DNA from: Neptuniibacter sp.
Lineage (GTDB): Bacteria > Pseudomonadota > Gammaproteobacteria > Pseudomonadales > Balneatricaceae
Length of the DNA: 8,244 bases
Direction: 5' to 3'
NCBI GenBank assembly: GCA_024686055.1
Contig: JAIBDV010000116.1
Location: 1-8,244 of the forward strand
The translations under genes were made by a program, and so were the position numbers. The notes beneath the pieces were generated by a model, which had not been told where the DNA came from, did not search any database, and saw only the letters and a list, made by a program, of their open reading frames with translations. Positions 1-4,663 of this stretch are shown one piece after another. The first letter of the stretch is position 1, and each line of letters begins with the position of its first letter.

Positions 1-329
1 ATAACGTCTGCAGTCGGACCGATAAAGGCGAAGCCGGAGCGTTCAACCTGCTCAGCGAAATCAGCGTTTTCAGCGAGGAAACCGTAGCCCGGGTGGATAC
101 CCATGGCGTCGGTAACTTCAGCAGCGCTGATGATCGATGGGATGTTCAGATAGCTTGCGGCGGACTGTGCCGGGCCGATACAGACGGCTTCGTCTGCCAG
201 GCGTACGTGCATCAGATCACGGTCAGCTTTGGAGTGAACGGCAACGGTCTTGATACCCAGTTCTTTACAGGCACGCAGGATCCGTAACGCGATTTCACCT
301 CGGTTTGCGATAACAACTTTTTCCAGCAT
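1..329 (-). CDS. accC: Biotin carboxylase subunit of acetyl-CoA carboxylase (AccC), N-terminal part only
   Basis: AccC uses ATP and bicarbonate to carboxylate the biotin on AccB, the first half-reaction of acetyl-CoA carboxylase in fatty acid synthesis; it acts in the cytoplasm. Translating the minus strand from the ATG at 329-327 gives 109 codons before the left edge, against about 450 in the family. The visible part is the N-terminal biotin carboxylase domain: it opens MLEKVVIANRGEIALRILRA and carries HPGYGFLAEN at residues 79-88, both hallmarks of the family. A strong Shine-Dalgarno GAGGTG (341-336) sits 6 nt before the ATG and fixes the start. Only 14 nt separate it from the accB stop, so the two are almost certainly co-transcribed and possibly translationally coupled. 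The ATP-grasp domain and catalytic residues lie outside the window. Pyruvate carboxylase subunit A is similar, but the accB neighbour decides for accC. Confidence 0.96.
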   Translation of the reverse strand, partial: MLEKVVIANRGEIALRILRACKELGIKTVAVHSKADRDLMHVRLADEAVCIGPAQSAASYLNIPSIISAAEVTDAMGIHPGYGFLAENADFAEQVERSGFAFIGPTADV

Positions 330-335
330 CCTGGA

Positions 336-341
336 CACCTC
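336..341 (-). promoter_or_regulatory. Ribosome binding site of accC
   Basis: The minus strand reads GAGGTG, followed by a 6-nt spacer and ATG at 329. It lies wholly within the 14-nt accB-accC gap and is the clearest Shine-Dalgarno sequence in the left operon. It settles the accC start. Confidence 0.8.
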
Positions 342-343
342 GC

Positions 344-790
344 TTAAACGATGGTCACGAGCGGCTGGTCAAACTCTACCGGCTGTCCGTCTTCTGCCAG
401 AATGGCTTCCACCACACCGGATTTGTCTGCTTCGATCTGGTTCATCATCTTCATCGCTTCGATGATGCAGATAACGTCGCCCGCTTTAACGCTCTGACCC
501 ACTTCAACGAAAGATGGGGAGCTAGGCGACGGTGAACGATAGAAGGTGCCGACCATTGGCGACAGTACTGCATTGGCAGTAGGCGCTGCTGGTGCTTCTG
601 CAACAGGTGCCGCAACTGGCGCTGCAACCGGTGCTACCGGAGGTGCCATCATCGGTGCAGGTGCATAGGCAACTGAGCCGGTCGGGCCACGGCTGATGCG
701 AACGGACTCTTCGCCTTCTTTGATTTCGATCTCGTTGATGTTGGATTCTTCCAGAAGCTCAATCAGCTTCTTTACTTTACGAATATCCAT
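344..790 (-). CDS. accB: Biotin carboxyl carrier protein of acetyl-CoA carboxylase (AccB/BCCP)
   Basis: AccB carries the biotin that is carboxylated by AccC and then delivers the carboxyl group to the AccA/AccD carboxyltransferase to make malonyl-CoA. The 148-aa product (E. coli has 156) starts MDIRKVKKLIELLEESNI, the typical N-terminal helix region (about 1-35). A flexible Pro/Ala linker follows (about 42-72), then the biotinyl domain (about 75-148). The biotinylated lysine is K114 in EAMKMMN (111-117). The 'thumb' loop characteristic of bacterial BCCP is present as SPSPSSPSF at 86-94. Start is the ATG at 790-788, with only a weak purine-rich GAGAG 12 nt upstream. It sits 30 nt after aroQ and 14 nt before accC. 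AccB is known to be autoregulatory in E. coli; nothing in this sequence tests that. Identity is secure. Confidence 0.98.
   Translation of the reverse strand: MDIRKVKKLIELLEESNINEIEIKEGEESVRISRGPTGSVAYAPAPMMAPPVAPVAAPVAAPVAEAPAAPTANAVLSPMVGTFYRSPSPSSPSFVEVGQSVKAGDVICIIEAMKMMNQIEADKSGVVEAILAEDGQPVEFDQPLVTIV
596..640 (-). repeat. In-frame short repeat encoding the Pro-Val-Ala linker of BCCP
   Basis: Residues 51-65 of AccB read as consecutive PVA, PVAA, PVAA, PVAE units, an imperfect 9-12 bp coding repeat on the minus strand. Such linkers vary in length between species, presumably by slippage or recombination (inference). Function is a flexible tether for the biotinyl domain. Confidence 0.7.
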
Positions 791-820
791 GCTGTTAAGG
801 TTCTCTCTTTATTCAGGTTT

Positions 821-1258
821 TCACTCAATCTGCGCAAGGGCAGACTGCAGTGCAAATTCATAACCACGGGCACCCAGGCCACAGATAACGCCCACTGCCT
901 TGTCAGACAGATAGGAGTGATGCCGAAACGGCTCACGGGCGTGAACGTTGGACAGGTGTACCTCGATGAAAGGGATAGCTACCCCCAGCAGGGCATCACG
1001 AATCGCCACACTGGTATGGGTAAAGGCCGCCGGGTTGATCAGAATAAACGCCACCTGCTCATCCCGGGCCTGGTGAATTCGGTTAATCAGATCGGCTTCG
1101 GCATTGCTCTGAAAGGCATCCAGCCTGTGGCCAGCTTGCTGGGCCTGATCTGCCAGTCGCTGATTGATATCTGCCAGCGTATCGCTACCGTAAATTTCCG
1201 GCTCGCGGCTGCCGAGCAGATTCAGGTTAGGGCCATGCAGGACCAGAATAGTTGCCAT
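821..1258 (-). CDS. aroQ: 3-dehydroquinate dehydratase, type II
   Basis: AroQ converts 3-dehydroquinate to 3-dehydroshikimate, the third step of the shikimate pathway; it is a cytoplasmic dodecamer in characterised members. The 145-aa product matches the family's usual length. It starts MATILVLHGPNLNLLGSREP with N12 and loop arginine R18, then the catalytic tyrosine Y23 in EIYG. INPAAFTHTSVA supplies N75 and the catalytic histidine H81. EVHLSNVHAREPFRHHS supplies E99, H101, R108 and R112. All expected active-site positions are present. Start is the ATG at 1258-1256, with a modest AGAGA 7 nt upstream. It is the first gene of the aroQ-accB-accC operon, a common arrangement in gammaproteobacteria, though its enzyme is unrelated to fatty acid synthesis. 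It has no similarity to the type I (AroD) enzyme. Confidence 0.98.
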   Translation of the reverse strand: MATILVLHGPNLNLLGSREPEIYGSDTLADINQRLADQAQQAGHRLDAFQSNAEADLINRIHQARDEQVAFILINPAAFTHTSVAIRDALLGVAIPFIEVHLSNVHAREPFRHHSYLSDKAVGVICGLGARGYEFALQSALAQIE

Positions 1259-1281
1259 GAAGCGGTCTCTTTTTTCCTGTA

Positions 1282-1308
1282 ATTATGAAGCCAGTCTGTC
1301 TGTGTAAA
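1282..1308 (-). promoter_or_regulatory. Candidate promoter of the aroQ-accB-accC operon
   Basis: On the minus strand TTTACA (1308-1303, one mismatch to TTGACA) is followed 15 nt later by CATAAT (1287-1282, one mismatch to TATAAT). Both hexamers are good but the spacer is 2 nt short of optimal. A start near 1275 would leave a leader of about 17 nt before aroQ. This is a pattern match only. Confidence 0.35.
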
Positions 1309-1404
1309 CAGGCTGTCATCATCAGTTAGGTGGCTAGTTTGCCCAAGTCCTGAATTGATGTCTATACGATCTGGATAAAGAGTCTATTTTTTGTGGTTTG
1401 GCGT

Positions 1405-1424
1405 CATTTTTGCCGAAATTAACC
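1405..1424 (+). repeat. Direct repeat copy 1 (with 1510-1529)
   Basis: This 20-bp stretch has the form CATTTTT-GCC-GAAATTAACC. It matches 1510-1529 at 18 of 20 positions; the differences are the first and third bases of the central triplet (GCC versus ACA). The copies are in the same orientation and 105 bp apart. A looser third relative lies at 1426-1441 (six T, then ACCTGAAAT). Confidence 0.75.
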
Positions 1425-1458
1425 ACTTTTTTACCTGAAATATTGCTTAACAAAAGGG

Positions 1459-1483
1459 CCTGTTTTGCACCGGTGTATACAGG
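1459..1483. promoter_or_regulatory. Operator-like dyad with nested palindromes upstream of the parA-like gene
   Basis: CCTGT (1459-1463) and ACAGG (1479-1483) form a perfect 5-bp inverted pair. They enclose the 8-bp palindrome CACCGGTG (1468-1475) and the 6-bp palindrome GTATAC (1475-1480). A direct repeat GTTTTGC (1462-1468, 1483-1489) recurs at 21 bp, about two helical turns. It could bind a dimeric regulator, but no known consensus was recognised. Confidence 0.3.
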
Positions 1484-1509
1484 TTTTGCTGATTTAGTGA
1501 TTTTCGCCA

Positions 1510-1529
1510 CATTTTTACAGAAATTAACC
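1510..1529 (+). repeat. Direct repeat copy 2 (with 1405-1424)
   Basis: Second copy of the 20-bp repeat, form CATTTTT-ACA-GAAATTAACC. It ends 9 bp before the candidate -35 box of the parA-like gene, a position where a regulator could contact RNA polymerase. Function is unknown. Confidence 0.75.
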
Positions 1530-1538
1530 GAATATCGT

Positions 1539-1567
1539 TTGACGTTTTGGGAAGAATTAGTGATATT
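1539..1567 (+). promoter_or_regulatory. Candidate promoter of the parA-like gene
   Basis: TTGACG (1539-1544, 5/6 to consensus) and GATATT (1562-1567, 4/6) are separated by the optimal 17 bp. The predicted start is near 1574, giving a leader of about 50 nt. Pattern match only, supported by its position just downstream of repeat copy 2. Confidence 0.45.
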
Positions 1568-1624
1568 GCAGCGCAGCATGATGCGTTTTTGATCAATGAT
1601 GAACAAGGGCTGAGGATAAGCAGG

Positions 1625-2404
1625 ATGACCAGGCGGGTAGTGTTCAATCAGAAAGGCGGGGTTGGCAAATCCAGCATCGCAGCAAATCTGGCGGCGATCA
1701 GTGCCAGCCGGGGCCAGTCGACATTGCTGATCGATCTGGATCCGCAGGGGAATGCCAGCCATTACCTGCTGAGTGATGCTTATAATGAAGCAGCGCCCGA
1801 TGTCCGGGATTTTTTTGAACAGACCCTGAGCTTTCAGCTTAACCCCCATCCGCTGGAGAGCTTTGTTCATGCCACCGAGTACGACAACCTCTATGTGATG
1901 CCCTCCAACCCGGAACTGGGTGATCTGCAATCGCGGCTGGAAAGCCGGCACAAAATTTACAAACTCCGGGATGCGGTGAAGCAGCTGAGCGAGCGGTTTG
2001 AGAGCATCATTATCGATACCCCACCGGCGTTTAATTTTTTCTCGCTGTCGGCACTGATTGCCGCTGAGCGTTGCCTGGTGCCGTTTGATTGTGATGAGTT
2101 CGCCCGTCAGGCGCTCTACAGTCTGCTGGCGAATGTGCAGGAAACCCGGCTGGACCATAATGAACAGCTGCGGGTGGAAGGCATTGTGGTGAATCAGTAT
2201 CAGCCGCGGGCCACCTTTCCACAACGGATTGTAGAAGCGCTGCTGGATGATGATCTGCCGGTGCTGGAAACCCGGCTGGCGTCTTCGGTCAAGATGAAAG
2301 AATCCCATGATCAGTGCTGCCCGCTAATCTTTATGGCACCGAAGCATAAGCTGACCGGTCAGTTCGTGGCGCTCTATGATGAGCTGGACGCCCTTACTGT
2401 CTGA
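1625..2404 (+). CDS. Solo ParA/MinD-family ATPase
   Basis: The 259-aa product is a ParA-type P-loop ATPase; characterised relatives bind DNA nonspecifically as ATP dimers and position plasmids, chromosomes or protein cargo. It begins MTRRVVFNQKGGVGKSSIAA, a deviant Walker A with signature lysine K10 and catalytic-loop lysine K15. LLIDLDPQGNAS (34-45) is the A' motif, IIIDTPP (128-134) the Walker B, and VVNQ (188-191) a nucleotide-base motif. There is no N-terminal helix-turn-helix extension, so it is the short form. The ATG at 1625 is chosen because GAGG (1612-1615) lies 9 nt upstream and Walker A then falls at the normal distance from the N-terminus. The TTG frame opening at 1547 would add 26 unconserved residues. 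It diverges from aroQ and lies 41 nt before tadA. No parB or other recognisable partner is adjacent, so the cargo is unknown. Confidence 0.93.
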   Translation: MTRRVVFNQKGGVGKSSIAANLAAISASRGQSTLLIDLDPQGNASHYLLSDAYNEAAPDVRDFFEQTLSFQLNPHPLESFVHATEYDNLYVMPSNPELGDLQSRLESRHKIYKLRDAVKQLSERFESIIIDTPPAFNFFSLSALIAAERCLVPFDCDEFARQALYSLLANVQETRLDHNEQLRVEGIVVNQYQPRATFPQRIVEALLDDDLPVLETRLASSVKMKESHDQCCPLIFMAPKHKLTGQFVALYDELDALTV

Positions 2405-2433
2405 ATCCCACTGTCGGGTGGCTGCAAGCTTGG

Positions 2434-2439
2434 TATACT
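2434..2439 (+). promoter_or_regulatory. Extended -10 element of tadA, predicting a leaderless transcript
   Basis: TATACT (5/6 to TATAAT) is preceded by TGG at 2431-2433, giving the extended -10 form TGnTATACT. No good -35 exists; the best-spaced hexamer, CTGTCG at 2411-2416, is poor. Counting the last -10 base as -7 puts +1 at 2446, the A of the tadA ATG. No Shine-Dalgarno lies between this box and the start codon. Confidence 0.5.
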
Positions 2440-2445
2440 GCGGCC

Positions 2446-3012
2446 ATGAATGCTGTTATTGAAAACTCTGACAATACACCTCCTCCACTGACCGCTCAGC
2501 AAGCTGAAGACCGCCGCTGGATGGCTTACGCCATGCAGCTGGCGCAGCGTGCTGCCGAGCTGGGTGAAGTACCCGTAGGGGCAGTGCTGGTCCATCAGGG
2601 TCAGGTGATTGGTGAAGGCTGGAATCAGCCGATCAGTGGCCATGACCCCACCGCCCATGCCGAGATGCTGGCATTGCGTAATGCTGCCCAGGCTATTGAA
2701 AACTACCGGCTGATCGATTCCACGCTGTATGTCACCATAGAACCTTGCACCATGTGTGCCGGGGCGATAGTGCATGCGCGGGTGGCGCGGGTGGTGTTTG
2801 GTGCCACCGAGCCCAAGGCCGGGGCAGCAATCAGCAATGGCCAGGTGTTTGATCAGCCCTGGATGAATCACCAGGTGGCGTATGAAGGCGGGGTGCTGGC
2901 GGAGGCGTGCAGCGCCCAGATCAGTGCTTTTTTTAAGCAGCGCCGGGCACAGCACAAAGCGCTCAAACAGCAACAGCGCGCAGAGGCTGAGCAGGCGCGC
3001 CAGCAGCAATAG
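2446..3012 (+). CDS. tadA: tRNA-specific adenosine deaminase (wobble A34 to inosine)
   Basis: TadA deaminates adenosine 34 of tRNA-Arg(ACG) to inosine, so that one tRNA can read CGU, CGC and CGA; it is a cytoplasmic zinc enzyme and essential in E. coli. The 188-aa product carries the cytidine-deaminase fold: PVGAVLV (43-49), the zinc ligand and proton shuttle H71 and E73 in TAHAEM, and PCTMCAGA with zinc ligands C101 and C104. It is longer than the E. coli enzyme (167 aa), with about 14 extra N-terminal residues (polar, TPPP) and a Q/A/K/R-rich tail (about 164-188) that is probably disordered. The ATG at 2446 is the only plausible start: family similarity begins before M26 and there is no other ATG in between. 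It lacks a Shine-Dalgarno and may be leaderless. It converges on mltF, 27 bp away, a neighbour pair also seen in enterics. Confidence 0.97.
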   Translation: MNAVIENSDNTPPPLTAQQAEDRRWMAYAMQLAQRAAELGEVPVGAVLVHQGQVIGEGWNQPISGHDPTAHAEMLALRNAAQAIENYRLIDSTLYVTIEPCTMCAGAIVHARVARVVFGATEPKAGAAISNGQVFDQPWMNHQVAYEGGVLAEACSAQISAFFKQRRAQHKALKQQQRAEAEQARQQQ

Positions 3013-3025
3013 TCTTTAGCGCGCC
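2994..3025. terminator. GC-only inverted repeat over the tadA stop codon, possible weak terminator
   Basis: GGCGCGC (2994-3000) and GCGCGCC (3019-3025) pair perfectly over 7 bp with an 18-nt loop that contains the tadA stop (3010-3012). No U-run follows on either strand, so it is not a canonical intrinsic terminator. It is the only strong dyad at the tadA/mltF convergence and could slow or end transcription from either side. Confidence 0.25.
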
Positions 3026-3039
3026 GAGGGAAATGGCCG

Positions 3040-4512
3040 TTAGAGGGTTGCCGGCACCTGATTGATCGCCTGGCTGTTGTCGGAACCTTCGGTTTCAGCC
3101 GGGTTCAGTATTTCGTCGGGTTGCTTCATCTGTTCCACCTGCACTTCCCATTTCAGCAATTCCAGATATTTGCGGATGTTCGCAACGTACCGTACGGGCT
3201 CATAGCCACGGGCATAGCCACGTTTGACGGTACTGTAATACTGCTTTTTGGTCAGTAGCGGCAGGAATTTTTTCACATCGTCCCAGCTATCCGGATTCTT
3301 GCCTCCCCGTTTGGTCAGAATGCGGGCATCTTCCAGGTGGCCATAGCCGACGTTATACCTGGCCAGGGCAAACCAGAGCCGGTCCGGGTTCTGCACCCGT
3401 TTGGGTATTTTTTTCTCGACCAGGCGCAGGTAGCGAGCGCCACCAATAATGCTTTGTACCGGGTTACGGCGGTCTTTTACACCCACTTCTTTGGCGGTGA
3501 TACGGGTCAGCATCATGATGCCGCGCACCCCGGTGGGGGAGACGGCTTTGGGGTTCCAGTGGGATTCCTGATAGGCGACCGAGGCCAGCAACTTCCAGTC
3601 CCAGCCGGATTCCTGCTCGGCAATCTGGAACAGCTGGCTGTACTGCGGCAGTTTGGTTTTCAGATCTTTCTTGAAGGTGACCGTATCAAAGTAATTTAGC
3701 TGGTTACTGCGCTCCAGATACTTGCGTTTGAGTTTGCCAATCAGTTGCTGGGTTATCTCGCGCGCAAAGAACCGGTCCAGTGCTTCTTTTAATGAGCCAT
3801 CGTGATGGCGGTTGAGCATCCAGGCCACCGGCTGTGATTGTTCCAGCGGGAAGGCGCGCTTCAGGCCCGGGAAATAGCTGCGCTGGGCATCAAACAGGGT
3901 GGAGTCAGCGATGCTGTAGTCGACCTCACCGCTATAGACCATTGCCAGCAGCTCCAGACTGGAAGTGTTGTCCGGTTCCTGCCATTGCAGGTCGGGGTGA
4001 GCCAGCTGGTAGCGGGTTAACAGCTCGGAATGGCTGGAAAAGGGCAGCGCAACGAGTTTTTTGTTGTAGAGGTCAGCGACCTGCTTCGGCGCCTTGTTCC
4101 CTTTTTTGACTCGATACACCACGCTGGCGGCAGCATGCATATAGGCCGGAGAAAAATCGAATTCAGCCTGGCGTTTTGGGGTGATGGTCAGCATGGATGC
4201 GGCCATATGGGCATTACGGTGGCGCAGGCTGGTGATCAGTTCGCCAATGTCATCTTTGACAATGGTTTCCAGCCGTACGCCAAGATAACTGGCGAAGGCT
4301 TTGCTCAGCTCATACTCGAAGCCAGCCGGGACGCCTCGATCCTGATACCAGCTACTGGGGCTGTTGCGAGTGAGCAGGCGCAGGGTGCCGCTCTCGCGGA
4401 TCGCTTCCAGCTGGGTTTTGCTGTTGTAGCTCAAAAGCAGCGGCAACGTGAACAGCAAGACAAGGCTTAAAAAATAAAAAGCGGCCTGGCGGCGGCGTGT
4501 CGTAGACAACAT
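3040..4512 (-). CDS. mltF: Membrane-bound lytic murein transglycosylase F
   Basis: MltF cleaves the MurNAc-GlcNAc bond of peptidoglycan to leave a 1,6-anhydro end, acting in the periplasm and, in E. coli, attached to the outer membrane. From the ATG at 4512 the product is 490 aa. It has a basic N-terminus (RRR), a hydrophobic signal segment at about 11-28, and a solute-binding-protein (family 3)-like regulatory domain at about 36-265. The SLT catalytic domain (about 290-435) has the catalytic glutamate E316 in AYQESHWNP, SPTGVRGIMMLT (325-336) and ARYNVGYGHLEDAR (384-397). A polar tail follows. ATG 4512 is preferred over the in-frame TTG at 4518 because AGAG lies 9 nt upstream of it. There is no lipobox cysteine. 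It diverges from purL and converges on tadA, the order also known in enterics. No convincing promoter was seen on its strand. Confidence 0.95.
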   Translation of the reverse strand: MLSTTRRRQAAFYFLSLVLLFTLPLLLSYNSKTQLEAIRESGTLRLLTRNSPSSWYQDRGVPAGFEYELSKAFASYLGVRLETIVKDDIGELITSLRHRNAHMAASMLTITPKRQAEFDFSPAYMHAAASVVYRVKKGNKAPKQVADLYNKKLVALPFSSHSELLTRYQLAHPDLQWQEPDNTSSLELLAMVYSGEVDYSIADSTLFDAQRSYFPGLKRAFPLEQSQPVAWMLNRHHDGSLKEALDRFFAREITQQLIGKLKRKYLERSNQLNYFDTVTFKKDLKTKLPQYSQLFQIAEQESGWDWKLLASVAYQESHWNPKAVSPTGVRGIMMLTRITAKEVGVKDRRNPVQSIIGGARYLRLVEKKIPKRVQNPDRLWFALARYNVGYGHLEDARILTKRGGKNPDSWDDVKKFLPLLTKKQYYSTVKRGYARGYEPVRYVANIRKYLELLKWEVQVEQMKQPDEILNPAETEGSDNSQAINQVPATL

Positions 4513-4536
4513 GGGCAATAACTCTGAATGCGACTC

Positions 4537-4570
4537 TCTGGATATCTGGCTCTTTCTGGTCTATTTCTGG
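4537..4570 (+). repeat. Four TCTGG repeats upstream of the purL promoter
   Basis: TCTGG occurs at 4537-4541, 4545-4549, 4555-4559 and 4566-4570. The last two are part of a 9-bp direct repeat TTTCTGGTC (4553-4561, 4564-4572) with an 11-bp period. The final copy overlaps the candidate purL -35 box. They may be binding sites for an unknown regulator, or chance. Confidence 0.4.
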
Positions 4571-4596
4571 TCACAGGGTAGGGCATCAGGTAGAAT
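4568..4596 (+). promoter_or_regulatory. Candidate promoter of purL
   Basis: TGGTCA (4568-4573, 4/6) and TAGAAT (4591-4596, 5/6) are separated by exactly 17 bp. The predicted start is near 4603, giving a leader of about 61 nt before the purL ATG. No sequence resembling the enteric PurR box was found around it. Confidence 0.55.
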
Positions 4597-4608
4597 TTCC
4601 TGCCTGAT
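4585..4608. promoter_or_regulatory. Operator-like dyad bracketing the purL -10 box
   Basis: ATCAGG (4585-4590) and CCTGAT (4603-4608) are perfect 6-bp inverted arms 12 bp apart. The left arm abuts the TAGAAT box and the right arm begins at the predicted transcription start. A dimeric repressor bound here would block the promoter. The regulator is not identified. Confidence 0.35.
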
Positions 4609-4623
4609 TTTCACCTGTAACTC

Positions 4624-4640
4624 CTGCCGATCCCCGGCAG
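4624..4640 (+). promoter_or_regulatory. Hairpin in the purL leader
   Basis: CTGCCG (4624-4629), loop ATCCC, and CGGCAG (4635-4640) form a perfect 6-bp GC-rich stem within the predicted purL 5' leader, 23 nt before the ATG. No T-run follows, so it is not an intrinsic terminator. It could influence mRNA stability or ribosome access. Confidence 0.4.
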
Positions 4641-4663
4641 CACTTTAGAGGCTCGTTAAGAAA

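Larger units (their letters stand above)
1259..1624. other. AT-rich divergent intergenic region between aroQ and the parA-like gene
   Basis: This 366-bp gap is visibly richer in A+T than its flanks and holds no gene I can support. It contains candidate promoters for aroQ (minus) and the parA-like gene (plus), an 18/20 direct repeat pair (1405-1424 and 1510-1529), and a dyad with nested palindromes (1459-1483). It also has a repeated GTCTAT (1360-1365, 1382-1387) and a GTGGTT/AACCAC inverted pair (1393-1398, 1421-1426). A 64-codon plus-strand frame (1398-1592) begins with TTG and has no Shine-Dalgarno sequence, so it is not called. Confidence 0.6.

Noticed and set aside
1398..1592. 64-codon plus-strand frame with repeated peptide words (SFLPKLT, TFLQKLT)
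   Set aside because: The peptide repeats follow from the 105-bp DNA repeat being a multiple of three. The start is TTG without a Shine-Dalgarno, and the frame overlaps the parA-like promoter.
1547..1624. 26-residue N-terminal extension of the ParA from a TTG codon
   Set aside because: The candidate promoter's predicted start (about 1574) lies inside it, it has no Shine-Dalgarno, and ParA proteins of this type begin a few residues before Walker A. The ATG at 1625 has GAGG well placed.
1350..1624. Replication origin or parS centromere near the parA-like gene
   Set aside because: There are only two 8/9 DnaA-box look-alikes (1370-1378, and 1611-1619 inside the parA ribosome binding site), no parS-like palindrome, and no dnaA, gidA or parB nearby.
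1334..2308. 324-codon minus-strand open frame antisense to the parA-like gene
   Set aside because: It overlaps a clear ParA with intact motifs, shows no recognisable family, is rich in Arg, Gln and His, and looks like a codon-bias shadow.
2405..2433. Terminator after the parA-like gene (CCAC/GTGG pair)
   Set aside because: The stem is only 4 bp, with no T-run.
4513..4518. Upstream TTG start for mltF at 4518
   Set aside because: The ATG two codons later has better Shine-Dalgarno spacing (AGAG, 9 nt) and is the preferred start codon.
4519..4663. PurR box upstream of purL
   Set aside because: No stretch resembles the enteric ACGCAAACGT-type palindrome.
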